64,000 nt of DNA from Cristatella mucedo (GCA_009760855.2 WPIO01000023.1:1615501-1679500), one strand, 5' to 3'. Counted from the stretch's first letter, positions 1 through 58,402 are shown. Notes: generated by a model from the sequence alone, not told the origin. Numbers and translations are program-made.

Positions 1-9
1 ATCCACAAA

Positions 10-51
10 AGCCTTTACAGCTATCCCTACCTGGGGATGGCTGTAAAGGCT
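10..51. repeat. Inverted repeat (hairpin)
   Basis: AGCCTTTACAGC (10-21) pairs perfectly with GCTGTAAAGGCT (40-51), and the stem extends inward through TATCCC/GGGATG. The right arm is part of a SINE A tail. Confidence 0.8.
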
Positions 52-682
52 CTTGTGTCGGTCTATACATAAGAGGCTGCTGAATTAACTGTTATCGTTT
101 TTGCCTATGGGCTTGCATATTGGCCGGTCTCTGTCAATTCGTGTACTCGTGCGCTTGCTGTGTACATGCACTCACACCCCATCTTTACGGTTCCTGTGTC
201 AGACGGCGTTTTTGCCTTTCTCTCTGGGGTAGCCACGTTGAAGGTTTGCCCACGCCTTCGAGCTCCATCTGGTTTTACAGCCATCCGAGTTGTTAAGGCC
301 CATGCATGTGACATTGGAAAACTCGTGTCGCACGAGACCAAATCTGGCTGGTATGCCTGAGCAGCCCTCCCTCTCCTTCTCTCCCTCTTCTCTCCCCCTT
401 CTCTTTTTTCTCTCCCTCCTGACTGATGGCCGGCTGAGAACAGATCGGGTGCTACTGCAACTCGTGTGCTGTTGTGCAAAATGCACTGGCATCAGACTGA
501 ATGCTGCCCTGTATTTCCAAATGCACAAAAGCTCCTCATAAGTTTAAATATGAATGTTGCTGAACCTGGAGCTGCATTTTTCATCAAGCACCGTTATGCC
601 CTTTCTTCGACGCATGCATCGTTGAGAGCGGCGGCCGACTATTGGGTGCTCACGGTAGCCACGCTGTTCGTTGCATGAATAG

Positions 683-838
683 AGGGACCACGATAGCCCA
701 GGAGGTGAGGTGCTTGCTCTTGACGACCTAGATCATTGGTTAGAATCTAGCTGTTCGTGATCCTTTGTTGACCACTGCAAGCGGTGGTGATAGCCGTTAA
801 GGATCTTCAACCCCTATACAAATGAGGCTGTTTAATTA
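683..838 (+). mobile_element. SINE family A (tRNA-derived)
   Basis: Degenerate tRNA head (GATAGCCCAGGAGGTGAGG), then body GCGGTGGTGATAGCCGTTAA and tail CTATACAAATGAGGCTGTTT, shared with the other A copies. Confidence 0.7.
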
Positions 839-1017
839 GAGCTGCCTTTATGCATATGCTGTCGCCTGTCCGACCACCCTACCTCTGGAGACTCGGCCTT
901 GGCTGATTCAAGGCTTAATTTAAATCATGCAGGCCCTGCTATGACTTGCTAAGTTTGTGTGGCCTTTTGTCTTTCTGTTGTCAAGCTTCACATGCCCCTA
1001 TGTTTAAATAAATATAA

Positions 1018-1032
1018 ATATATATATATATA

Positions 1033-1078
<46 letters not shown>
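1018..1078. repeat. (TA)n(CT)n microsatellite
   Basis: A short TA run followed by about 22 CT units. Confidence 0.9.
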
Positions 1079-1080
<2 letters not shown>

Positions 1081-1678
1081 GTGTAGCGTGCTTGGCGAGC
1101 AGGCTGTTTCTATTCCAGAAACCTACACTCCCCGAAAGCTTGCCACTAAGGGGGATGGGCATCTTTGTACCTGGTTCTACCACAGCTTTGCCATTAGGGA
1201 ATCCAAGTCGGCTAAATGCCTCCTAGCCCGTAAGGTAGATGTCGTTAAACGAAGTGATGCAGTGACTTACCTTGAACTTGTAACCTCAGCTATGCGTGCT
1301 GGGATATGTACTGTAATAGCTCTACTACTGCATTAACTGCACAAGTATTGCATGGATTCTGCTGCTCCCTGAGCGTAGCCAAGAGGAGAGGTGACAGCTG
1401 GCCCTGCCCCTCTCCCACAGCGACTGAAACGGGCGTGCCAATCGGCTTGCCGCCTGATACGCCTGGCTTCCTACAATTGGCTACCTCTGGCAAGAATAAG
1501 GCCATGGTCTGCTCCATCTTAGTCATGGCTCTACTAGTGGTAATGGTCTTCGTGAATTTTGCATGCCACCGATTGAAATGTTGCTAACCGTGTTGCTTTA
1601 AAATATTCGTGTTGCATGTTGCTTGACGTCTGCTGTGGTTTGGTTCTAACCACTATTACTTGCACCAATGTTCTATAG

Positions 1679-10810
<9,132 letters not shown>

Positions 10811-11095
10811 GCCGCTTTATCTGCCTTGTGCGAATGCCTTGCAGCCGAACAATCCTCGGAGCTGCAGCTATCGCGGCGGCGGCAGGCCAGCTCTGCTCGG
10901 CTGCCGCCTGAGGATCTCGCCAGCCGGCCGGCACTCGTGTACAGATCGACCGGAGTTGACCAATCGAGTTAGCATTTGTCATTACTCTGTGCCCTAGTCT
11001 GCCAATGGACAGTCTGGCCATGTTGATGGCGATGACGTGCCGCGCCGGAGCCTCGTTGCTTATATTAAAGCCTTTAGCTGTTTTTGTCATGACTG

Positions 11096-11101
11096 AATAA
11101 A
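11096..11101 (+). terminator. Poly(A) signal after the p66 stop
   Basis: AATAAA 286 bases after TGA 10810, followed by T-rich sequence (GAGTTCCTTTTTCAG). It would end the HDVIH isoform. If exon 12145 is used it becomes an intronic poly(A) site. Confidence 0.55.
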
Positions 11102-11284
11102 GTTCTTGCTGAGTTCCTTTTTCAGACGGTTCAGTCGCCGGTGCAGGCGAGTCTTGTTCCTGCTACCGAAGTTTCGGCAATCTGGCTTACCGATCGACTC
11201 ACAAAGACTGACTCACGAAGCGAATTACAGTGGTGTGGCTATAGCCATTGCAGGACTAGTGTTATTATAACCGAGTCAAGGGAT

Positions 11285-11690
11285 TTTTTGAAGTGTCAAG
11301 TCACAGGATTTTTTTTAATATCAAGGGATGTCGAAATGCCAATTGAGTGAATTTCAGGCTTAAGGTGCATATGAATAGAAGGCACGATTCTCTAACGGAT
11401 CTGAGGCTGGTGTTGAGGTATAGGTCGAAGATTCGAGTAAGAAGAGCTGCGATACAATGCTTAGCATGAACTTGGGTATTTGTTCGTACAGGCATCATGG
11501 AGCACAGAATGAAAAGATCGTAATGTGAGCGACAAAACCTTGAAGTCGATCCGTTGCTTGACTGGTAGACAGTGCAGGTCGGCCAGAAGTGATGTGATGT
11601 TGCAGCTGCAAGGTTCACGGCAGACAAGCTTAGGCGACCAGTGTTATGACTGTAAACGTCAGCAGAAGACGTGCCTGCGACTAAAGACTT
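11285..11690 (-). mobile_element. LINE family 1, reverse-transcriptase C-terminal remnant
   Basis: Shares GAGCGACAAAACCTTGAAGT and GATCCGTTGCTTGACTGG with the copy at 20.5 kb. The minus-strand frames are broken. Confidence 0.65.
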
Positions 11691-11699
11691 AGGAGAAGT

Positions 11700-11862
11700 C
11701 AACGACGAGTTGAGCCAGTGGGTAAATGTGCTCGACCGACCAAGGTTAAGGTGAACGCAGTTGATGACCAGAGTCGTGGGCTCGAGCCCCGTGGCATTTG
11801 TGAAGCTCCTGAATAGAGATTATTAAGTTCCTTTAGGGCGAAATACAAATGAATTATAAGTT
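11700..11862 (+). mobile_element. SINE family B
   Basis: Head GCCAGTGGGTAAATGTGCTC, B box GTCGTGGGCTCGAGCCCC, tail CTGAATAGAGATTATTAAG and TACAAATGAATTA. It lies in the candidate last intron of p66. Confidence 0.75.
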
Positions 11863-12144
11863 TTTTGATTATATATCCTAAATGCATGGACCAGCTAGGC
11901 TGTGATATTTCCATCAAAGCTGGCCCTAATGTCGGCAATTGCACGTAGACAGAATTGGCTAGAACTGGTCTGGTCGTCTAGTGAAGTCTTATTTGAAACA
12001 GGACACCCGGATTAGGTGTAGAGGCTGGGTGATATTTGCTGACCGAACTCGTTTTTGAGTTATGATTTATAACTTATAAGTATATTCAATCATCTGTTCA
12101 GCTATATTCTGTGGTTCAGCTATACCTATGACTTTTCCCTCCAG

Positions 12145-12226
12145 GCAGCCGACGGACGACCTGCTCAGCCAGTATGACCTGCTGAGGGCCTTGATCAACA
12201 GCAGGATGCAAGTAGCATCTAACTAA
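12145..12226 (+). CDS. Alternative terminal exon, probably p66
   Basis: Acceptor GACTTTTCCCTCCAG. One base completes the previous codon, then QPTDDLLSQYDLLRALINSR runs on to VASN and TAA at 12224-12226. The peptide is amphipathic and clearly not repeat-derived. A phase-2 donor is needed. CA|GTATAC at 10728 fits and gives ...NRVKKQ joined to QPTDDLL. It could also belong to an unseen gene. Confidence 0.5.
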
Positions 12227-12803
12227 GAGCATGCCAGGTGGTTCGGGTGTGTGGGGCACCGCTCAGGGAGAGACGGCAGTTGCAAAAACCTCATCAGCTG
12301 ATCTGTAAGTAAAAGCTTGCCAAATTGTCACTGGTGATTACATTTCCATGAACATATTACAGCTTTCGTCCGTTGATCTGGCATTCCAAAATATACTGGA
12401 CATACATATTATAGGCATATTGGTACTGGTGGTATATGGTAAATGAACATTGAAACTTCCTTCCAGTTGCCGAGCCAGGGGTGCATAAAGGTATTTGACC
12501 CCCTATAGCTGGACAGTGACCTGGACCGCTTTTTATGCCCCCATCACCGAAGACGCTATTGTATTTTAATTCCACTCGATGAGCAACCGCTGAGTTCGTG
12601 TTAAATACAAACTATAATGTTACGCTGTAATTTTTAAATGCGGATCGGCCGTGTCTACATAACAATATTACGGGTCTTGCCCTCCCGTATGTAAAAATGT
12701 TTCAGGTCTTGTACCCACGTACAAATACCGTTTCCGTCACTGCTTGCTTCTCATAAGCTCCTCTACGATTTCTCAGCCTTTTTGAGTGCTATTTCGAATT
12801 CCA

Positions 12804-12809
12804 AATAAA
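12804..12809 (+). terminator. Second poly(A) signal
   Basis: AATAAA in CCAAATAAATGC, about 580 bases after the TAA at 12226. It is the first canonical hexamer I saw downstream of the alternative exon in AT-rich DNA. Confidence 0.35.
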
Positions 12810-13555
12810 TGCATAATAACTTGAAGTGCATGCGCAACCCATAAACATCTTTAAAGTTTTTATTTATGTCTGTGGTGCGCATGCTCTATCCCAGTGACTG
12901 TGGGTGAGGCTGTCGCCATTTGTCTTTTATTGATATAGAATACTTAAGGTTAACCAAATCTTTCAGCACCCCAAGTAAACAACCGCCTCTGGAACTCGCT
13001 TGCATGCTCATATACATTGTGTTTCCGGGTTAAGAACCAAGTAATTTCTGTGCCGCGATTCGTGTAACCCAGATCGTTCTCGACCCGGATCGCAATTGTC
13101 CACAGGGTACCATGGGGAAAATTTAATTCGTTTCCGAGCCCGGCGGAAAAACGATAAAAATCATTCCGGTACTAAAAAACTAAGAGAAAAAACACTCACC
13201 ACTGTTTAAAATGCTTCTTCACTGTTGATGGGGCAGCTTGAGTTTTCTTCACTCAATGCGGAGGTTTTACCCTACCATCATTTGAACCTTGTGCTGGAAT
13301 GGCAACTTGCTAATACCTTTGAGGCTCAATTTAGTGCTCAATAAGCTGGGTTTAATGTTTGGCCTTTCCGTGCTTTCTCGAAACCTGTGACAGCTGATCC
13401 ATTCAAAGGCTTTATTACGCTTGGATGCTTGGGATGCGCAGGTTACCGCAAGCAACCGAGCGTTTAGTCTTGGTGCATCCCGTCAATGACATATCCTTAC
13501 TAATTAAAGCGAGAAAGTCCGTCCGATCAGTAATTCCGGGAGTGACCGTGTAGTA

Positions 13556-13716
13556 ATGGCTCACTAGGTAAGGCGGTTGCTTTTCACGATCTCGGCCCCG
13601 AGGTCATGAGTTCGAATCCTGCGGTGGACGATCCTGTATCGCCACTGGAACCGGTGGTGATAGCCGTAAGGGCTCTTCAGTCGCTATACAAAAAGAGGCT
13701 GTTAAATCAGCTAGTA
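13556..13716 (+). mobile_element. SINE family A
   Basis: A-box-like GGCTCACTAGGTAAGG and B box GAGTTCGAATCC are both recognisable, followed by GGTGGTGATAGCCGTAAGGG and a CTATACAAAAAGAGGCTGTT tail. Confidence 0.8.
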
Positions 13717-14007
13717 TTTTTTTTTTAGTAGACTTGTAGATCTACCATGACTCAGCGAAGCGAGTCCTCAGGCAGTGAGCTCTAGTCTCTAACAATTAAA
13801 GCGAGAAAGCCCATCCTTTCATGTGATGCAAGATGCCCTTGCATCACTTTGCAAGATAGTGAAGTGTTGTCTTCTGTGACCAGTACTTCTGAGAGTTACA
13901 TGTAATGGACGTGTAATGTACGTCTACTATGACTCAGTGGAGCATGTCCACAGCAGTGAGCTGCTCGCTTGTAGTAAATGGGTGTTATAATTCATATATA
14001 TATATAT

Positions 14008-14152
14008 ATATAATTCATTTATATAGCGCCCCAAGAGAACTTGATCTTTATTCAGGCGCTTCACATATGCCTCGGGGCTCGAGCCCACGACCTCAGCCAG
14101 ACCTTGGTCGGGGCGAGCACCTTATCCGCTGGACCAAACCAGCTCGGCAGGT
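14008..14152 (-). mobile_element. SINE family B, well preserved
   Basis: Reverse copy with tail TTTATATAGCGCCCCAAGAG, B box GGGGCTCGAGCCCACGACC and head GAGCACCTTATCCGCTGGAC. Confidence 0.85.
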
Positions 14153-15025
14153 TTAAACAGGCGGAGAGGGGCAGCCGGACGCACTTACTTGAACAACCAC
14201 CCAACTCGTTTCACGCTTGATAGTTGGCCATCGCTTTCCACTTCAGCGTTCCTGACAGGCAAGTGTGAGGAGCTTTTAAAGGATTCGCGACAAGAAAATC
14301 ATTTTAATGGTCTTCTAGAGTGCCTGCCTGTTTATATCTATCGTAAATTTTGGAGCCAGTTGACCGATTTCGCGGGCGTCTCGTTACTGTTCCGTTCCAG
14401 CAGGTTCACACGAAAGAGAAACGCACGTTCGCCGCGATTGCCACGGTTTCCCGCGTTAGTCACAATATAAAAATGCTAAAAAGAAACTCCACGTCCTGGA
14501 TTGAACGGACGCATTTCTTTCGTCTCTATTGATACGCCACAACCGAGGAACGAAAAAAACTTCTACTTAAGCTATTATCGGCCTAACTCTCACTCTGTGC
14601 TCTGATCTCACTAATGCAGCAGAGCGAAAAAACAAAGCCGTAGACTCGGTTTTGAACAATTGGGATCTCATATAATCGGCCAAGTTATCGATCCATCCTT
14701 GCTTCTTTAGGTGGAAGGTATATGTAGCCACGCCTCTTTTGAATGCCTGCGCAGGTCGAAGTTTCTTTTTTTGTCGACCGGTCGACAAGTAGCAAACGAC
14801 ATGGCGTCGCCAACTGGTACCGAGGCATTGTATAGCTGGCATTCTAGTAGGTTGGCTATCGGCTTCGGGTTTAACTCAGACCAAGCTCCCGCGAGCGTCA
14901 GCAGCAGCAGCTGGCTGTGCGATCATAACTAAAAGATCTCCGATGATCAATCGGCAATCAACACAGTTCTCGTGTATTTCTCATTGCTCCAAGACGATAA
15001 GAAAAGGAAAAAGTTACTTGATTTT

Positions 15026-15172
15026 GCAGCCTCGTTTATGTAGCGGCAGAAGAGCCTTAAGGCTATTGCCACCGATTGCAGTCGGTAATAATGGATTGCC
15101 CACTGCGGGACTCAAACCCACTACCCGGGTCGTAAAGAGCGAGCCCTTTACCTCTGGGCTAAGACCCAGAGC
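15026..15172 (-). mobile_element. SINE family A
   Basis: Reverse copy: AGCGGCAGAAGAGCCTTAAG, then GGACTCAAACCCACTACCC (reverse of the B box) and the head GAGCGAGCCCTTTACC. Confidence 0.75.
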
Positions 15173-15184
15173 CAAAGTATCTAT

Positions 15185-15330
15185 AATAATAATAGTACAT
15201 TTGATAAAGCGCCCTCAGGGAACTCAATCTCTTTCTAGGCGCTTTACAATTGCTGCGTAGGAAGCACGGTCAAATGGTTACTGGTAGCATTCTCAATTAA
15301 AAACAATGATAACATAGGTAGGGGTGGCAT
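15185..15330 (-). mobile_element. LINE family 1 3' tail
   Basis: AAAGCGCCCTCAGGGAACTC, CTTTCTAGGCGCTTTACAAT. Starts with AATAATAATAG, the reverse of the (ATT) end. Confidence 0.7.
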
Positions 15331-16247
15331 GCACACGGTCACCTATGATTGACAATGCAGCTTTGAGCCAAGTTCTGTTGTTCCAGACCTGAAGAGTTCA
15401 ACACGGACTCTACGATGAAAGCACACATGATTCAAAGCGATGGATAGTGGATGCATGTATGCACTAGTTGCTGTTGATGCCGCTCATAGGTACACACGCT
15501 CAAGAGCATTTTTAATGATAAGACTTCGGATGGAGTTGCAAAAGCGATAGGAAACATTTAACCACAAAATTCAGTAAGTGGCCTTCCTTTCCAGCATATT
15601 TACAGTACCTAGAGAGATTTAATTCTCCTAGGGTACTACACAGATGTCTGATTGTTAATAACATAATTTCAATTGCAACTTCGCGAGTGTATGATGTAAC
15701 TAAATATGAAAATTATTCAATTATCTTCCTTAATAATTTTGAAAAAACACTCACAAATGTAGCATCAAAGTCAAGCTATACAATTCAAATTGTAATGAGT
15801 CCGTGAGTCAGAGAGACCTGCCGTAAACATGTCACTGACGGTATGCTTACATTGCCCCTTTTAAGATATTTTTCTAGTGGAACTATGTTGTTAAAGCTAT
15901 AATATCAGGGTCAACAATATCAGGATGATAGTTTAGTAACTTACAAATGTAGCCATTATATGCTCTCTCATAGTTAAAATTGACATTAATTTGTGTACTG
16001 AATCCTGAAATAGTCATGAACAGGCGCGTTAATAGTACTATGCATATTGAAAACAGCACAATGTAAGCATGACCTCATGACTTGTGTATAAGAACTCACT
16101 TACTCACTCACACACTCACATTCAAAACGGAATAGGTTGATTACTATTTCTAATGTTAGACTGGTCTAGGGGCACGACAGTATATCCTGGATCAGAATTG
16201 AAAAATGACTACAAACAATGGATAAAAAGATTAGCATTGTATCTATA

Positions 16248-16372
16248 TTGTAGCAGAAGAGCCTTAACAGCTACCACCACCATTCGCAGCGCGAAATGTA
16301 GGACAGCACACTGCAGGACTACAGATCACGACATGAGTCGTGATTAGCAAGCACCTTACTCCTCGGCTAAGA
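16248..16372 (-). mobile_element. SINE family A, degraded
   Basis: GTAGCAGAAGAGCCTTAACA, GCTACCACCACCATTCGCAG and the head GCAAGCACCTTACTCCTCGG are present; the B box is damaged. Confidence 0.65.
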
Positions 16373-16913
16373 CCCAGGAAATAAGCATGGGGTTAGGCAA
16401 ATTATGGTCCCAAGAAATAAAATTTAATGGTTGAAACGGTTGCTAGAAATGCTCCGGTAAGAGCATTTACGTACCTACACGATGACCAGAGTCAGCCAAA
16501 AGCGGGATGGCCAATGGATGCGTCAGGCGGCACGCCTACCCGACGTGACGCACCTTCAGGTTAGTTTCATGCAAGCCAGGGCCCGCTGACTCCCTCTTCC
16601 TCACACGCCCGTGAGCCTTCAGGGGCGCCTCGAGTGTCCAGGTAGGGCACGCCCTGTCATCCGGGTGAAGGGGCGTGCAGTGAGGCTTCCGAGTCTGTTC
16701 TTGGTCAAGTCCAACAGGGCTGTAGTCAGTAATCTAGCAGAGATCTTAAATAGATGTAACCTCTCTCGGCCTACTAGGTACGCCCACACTTTACTTTGCA
16801 CAGCGCCACAGCATGTGGATTACCGAGTACGCCGCGGAACACTTGTGCGTGTAACTTTGCTTCTGGCCGGCGGCTCCATTCTACTGAGGCGCGGTAAAAA
16901 AAGGTAAGCTGAT

Positions 16914-17040
16914 TTAACAGCCTCGTTTGCATAGCGGCAGAAGAGCATCAACAGCTATCACCACCGTTTGCAGTGCGAAATACAGGGTCGCTCACTGGAG
17001 GACTCGAACCTACGACTTGGGTAGTAAGGAGCGAGTACCT
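16914..17040 (-). mobile_element. SINE family A, truncated at the head
   Basis: TTAACAGCCTCGTTTGCATA, GCTATCACCACCGTTTGCAG and GGACTCGAACCTACGAC. It ends about 490 bases before the putative kinesin promoter. Confidence 0.75.
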
Positions 17041-17529
17041 TCCCTACAGCGAGAAGATCCAGCGACCAGGCAGTATCCGAACTCTGGCGCGGCTCCGAGC
17101 TCGGAGCCTCAATGACTTGACACCGAGGCTCTTCGGTGGCGCTTTTCCACATCTGAGTTTGAGACTGGTCTGGATATGGCGTCGCCTTCGCTCATTAGCA
17201 ACTCGACTTTCGTGTGTTTTCGGGAATTTCATGGACATTCCATGAACTTCCTACACAGTTCGTGCTTGCCCCCTCATGAACCTCCCGGACGAAAATATAT
17301 GTATCGAGGTTCTTAAAGAACCACTCAACCTTTCAAAATCTCGCCCGAGTTCACGAGCTTCGCCACTGCTCGCCAGCGAAGTCGGCGTGCTCTTTCAGAA
17401 ACCAAGGTTCACCGCTGAGCGCAACCGGGAGCTCCTTAGGGCCGACGGGGAGTGACCACGCCCCATCGCTACCGCCGCTATATCGGTGACGTAGCTAGGC
17501 GCATGCTCGGTTGCAGCTGCCTACTCTCG

Positions 17530-17570
17530 GGCCAATGCCTTTCATCGCTCTCGCCACGCCTATAAGCGGA
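17530..17570 (+). promoter_or_regulatory. Possible kinesin core promoter (CCAAT + TATA-like)
   Basis: CCAAT at 17532-17536 and TATAAG at 17561-17566 lie 120-160 bases before the start codon. A transcript starting near 17590 would contain the ATG exon. The surrounding 17450-17690 is GC-rich, unlike the SINE-filled DNA to its left. Motif evidence only. Confidence 0.3.
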
Positions 17571-17582
17571 TCAGCCTGAGGG

Positions 17583-17642
17583 ATGTCGCTAGCGTCGACT
17601 CGTCTTCAGCAGCAGCAGCTCGAGAGCGACCGCCTTCGCTGA
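17583..17642 (+). other. Upstream open reading frame before the kinesin start
   Basis: ATG TCG CTA ... TGA, 19 codons with a QQQQ run, ending 47 bases before ATG 17690. It matters only if transcription begins upstream of 17583. Confidence 0.3.
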
Positions 17643-17689
17643 TTCCGCACATATTTTGACCCGCCTTAGATTGGAGGACGGAGCGCGAA

Positions 17690-55556
<37,867 letters not shown>

Positions 55557-56589
55557 GTACACACGAACGCACGTGCACCACTTGAGCACTGCACTGGTCA
55601 CTGATCATCACGCAGTGCTAGCACATGCTCACGTGTGCACCGCCTCTCCTCATGCACGACAAACCTCTAGTGAGTGCGGCCGTGGCCGAGTCGAATCATT
55701 GTTGCTTTCCAGGCCTCCCGTGCCAGTCGAATAACCTACGAAGCAGCCTCCGTTCAAGCAGTGTTTGGCGAGCTCGGATTTGTATAGCGCCGAGTTTTGC
55801 TGCTCCACAATGGCATCGAGGTGCCATAGCTCCGAAGCGGCGATTAAGCTGCCGGGGCATGCTCCAGTGGAGGTGCTATGATTGTTAGTCGAGGGTGAGT
55901 TGGGCGAAAGCACGAGACAGAAGGTCCCTGCAAAGCGCCGACAGGATGGCAACTTGGTGGCTTAACGTTTGAGCAAAAGCCGGGAGCCTGGATGACTACT
56001 ATGTCCTCGAAACTACACATGAAACCGAACGCTGGTATATAGTTTTGGGTCTAGGAGGATATTAAGAGTGCACCTGAGTTTTATGCAGTAGTCGCCTGCA
56101 GGATTGGCATTGATCCTGCAACCCGTACGCACTTTAGAGTGCTTTTGGGGATGTTAGCTTGTTTTGCCTGGAAGGAGGTTATGCATTGAAGATGGCTTCT
56201 GGGTGAGCTTCATGCCGGAAGCAGTTTTCTGGTGGTGGGGTGCATTTTTAGAGACTCGTTTGCATTCCATCATCGATATGACGAGTCGATATAGCGCGCT
56301 TTCGGCAGATCTGGTGCACCCATGCAGCCATGCTATGCAGCTCACTGCAGCCATGCTAGCATGGCGCCCGGAAGCTGAAGCGAGTACGAGGTTTGGCAGA
56401 TTGCTTTGGCAGTTGAATGAGAAGCTTGCACGATACAGCTTCCAATGGTGCGGCTGAGGCCTACAGCCATTGATGCGCGAGTCACCGTGCACATTGCGTC
56501 GTCTGCTGATTTTCAAGCTCAAGTCGCAGCATACCGTGCAGTGAGTAAGTCTGCCGGCCCGAGTCTCGACCTCGATGCCCTATGCTCTT

Positions 56590-57130
56590 GATAATTAATA
56601 ATGATTATTGTAATAAGACATATGTATAGGACCCTAAGAGAACCAAATCTCGTCCTATATGCTTTACGCATGCTGGAAGGAAGGAAGGATGCCACTTGGT
56701 ATCATCGACATTGTCAAGCACGTGCAAGCACATACAGAGCGATTCACATGGATGGGGCAAATGCTGTGAGGAACTAATGCCGTAGGTTTTAGGCAAATGC
56801 TGTAGGTTGTAGCTTCTTTTTAAAGGCCACATCAAAAGATGTGACGTCAGTCGGCAGCGAGTTCCAGGCTTTGGGAACATAGCTGATAAAGGCATGGTCT
56901 TCAAAGGATTTGACATTGGTTAGAGCCACTGATGAAGGACCCGAGTCGGAAGAGGGAACGTTAGTAAACTTGGCGTAACCTGACCAGCAAGTTATTTGAA
57001 TAAGTGGAGAGAATAAACGTGCCGACTGCCAGCGACTGACGGCAACATCGAAGTCTGCATGTTGCTGCTTCACGGGAGCCAGTGCAGGTCGATGAGAATT
57101 AGCGCCATGCAGCCAGACAAGCTTAGCAGC
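56590..57130 (-). mobile_element. LINE family 1 remnant
   Basis: ACCCTAAGAGAACCAAATCT, GAGTTCCAGGCTTTGGGAAC and GAAGTCTGCATGTTGCTGC. The minus frame gives FEDHAFISYVPKAWNSLP. Confidence 0.75.
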
Positions 57131-57799
57131 CGACACCCACCAAGTGTCTCATTTCACAGGCAGGAAGACCTGAGAGTTAACAGAGGACCAGTCGAGATCT
57201 CCCAGGTGCACGGAACAGCTTAGCATTGCCATCGTGTGCCATTTCCCACCGCCTTAGATTATGCACAGAGCAGTTAGGGAAGAAGCTAGAATACAAATGT
57301 GAGCAGTGCATATCCAATCTCGTGCCTGCTAGTGCCTTCAGTGCAAAGGTGCTAGCTGTGCTTTGACACGTTCTCTGTAAGACCGCTGTAGCAGTATCCT
57401 TGGCTTGAAGCCTCAGCTTGGTGCCTACGAAGCTGCCCACAATTCACGACATCTGGCATCGAAGGACTGTCGCAGTTCTATCGTCACCAAGTGCTGAAGC
57501 ACACGACTAGCAGAATAAACGAGATGCCTAGAGCACTCGATAAAACCTGCCGATGTTCAATTTTCAAGCGAGTTAATAGAGTTAAGACAAAAGAGTGCCA
57601 GAAAGGAACCAGTGGCGGGTCAACCGAGGGCAGCTCGATGCGTCAACTGCGGAAAGCGCAAACGTCAACTTGATGCATGGCATTTCTCCTTTCATGAAGC
57701 TCAGTTTGCCAGGGCATAACACAATTAGCAAGATCGACTCGTGACACGAGAGTATTTTTTTTTACAACAACGGACAATAAATAAATATTAGCTGCTTTT

Positions 57800-57945
57800 T
57801 AGCAACCTCATCTGTATAGCGGCAGAAAAGCCTTAACGGCTGTCTGCTGCTGGCAGTTGGCAATAAAGGACCGCCCACTGAAGGATTCGAACCCACGACT
57901 TTGGTCGTGAAGAGCGAGCACCTCACCTCCTAGGCTGTCATAGCC
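57800..57945 (-). mobile_element. SINE family A, well preserved
   Basis: GCGGCAGAAAAGCCTTAACG, GGATTCGAACCCACGACTTT and AGCGAGCACCTCACCTCC. Confidence 0.85.
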
Positions 57946-58286
57946 CCGACCAAGATGGTGCAGATCGGCGTGGAGGGCATCCTGGCAGCCCAGCCCCTTC
58001 CCCCAGCTGCCGGCCTTGCTGCTGCTACTGCTTATGCTTCTTGACCATCGCTTGCTGGTCTTGGCCGCTTTGTCGTGGTCGCTCACCGACGCTGCTCGCT
58101 TCCGCTGGCGGCCACGATGCGCACGCTTTGCTTCAGCAGCTCACCGATCGCTGCCGCAGCCGAGCTGCTGCTGCGGCAGCCAGCGGGTGCGAGTTATGCG
58201 TGTGCATAGCTCTGCCGCTCCGTCTGCGGGAGGCCGTGGTGCCTGCACTGGTAGGGGCTGCTGAAGCAGTGGCACCTGGTGCCGCC

Positions 58287-58402
58287 TCATGCAGACGAGC
58301 CGTGTCCTTTGAAGATCTCGTTGGTTCTATTTCGTAGGATCGAGCGACCGAGCCGGACGATGATCAGCAGTCGAGGACAGCCAGTCAGGTTTGCACCATC
58401 GC
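58287..58402 (-). CDS. Possible terminal exon of the minus-strand gene
   Basis: Acceptor GTCCTCTAG, then GDGANLTGCPRLLIIVRLGR, SILRNRTNEIFKGHGSSA and TGA. The amphipathic pattern looks like protein. It conflicts with the candidate plus-strand exon 58338-58388. Confidence 0.3.
58338..58388 (+). CDS. Candidate late kinesin exon, or antisense to a minus-strand exon
   Basis: Acceptor CTATTTCGTAG, donor CAG|GTTTGC; 17 codons DRATEPDDDQQSRTASQ, phase 0-0, which fits after exon 26. The opposite strand also has a plausible exon here (58287-58402), so only one of the two may be real. Confidence 0.25.

Larger units (their letters stand above)
1..1678. other. Intron or upstream region of p66, no exon supported
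   Basis: Contains a hairpin at 10-51, a SINE A tail at 39-92, a SINE A copy near 683-838, and a (TA)n(CT)n tract at 1018-1078. One weak candidate exon near 1421-1506 was not accepted. Confidence 0.5.
12810..17529. other. Intergenic region between p66 and kinesin
   Basis: Filled by SINE A and B copies (13556, 14008, 15026, 16248, 16914), LINE tails, a tandem repeat near 13.5-14.0 kb and an AT-rich stretch at about 15.6-16.1 kb. No coding exon was recognised. Confidence 0.6.
55557..58286. other. Region where the kinesin 3' end should lie
   Basis: Contains an antisense LINE piece (56590-57130) and an antisense SINE A (57800-57945). The stop codon and poly(A) site of the kinesin were not identified. 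58010-58290 is GC/CTG-rich and open in several frames without a clear product. Confidence 0.4.

Noticed and set aside
1421-1506. Possible p66 exon (TETGVPIGLPPDTPGFLQLA)
   Set aside because: A good acceptor (CTCTCCCACAG) but a weak donor (ATG|GTCTGC) and no family similarity.
13600-13640. tRNA gene suggested by TTCGAATCC
   Set aside because: It is the B box of a SINE A. The acceptor and anticodon stems of a tRNA do not form.
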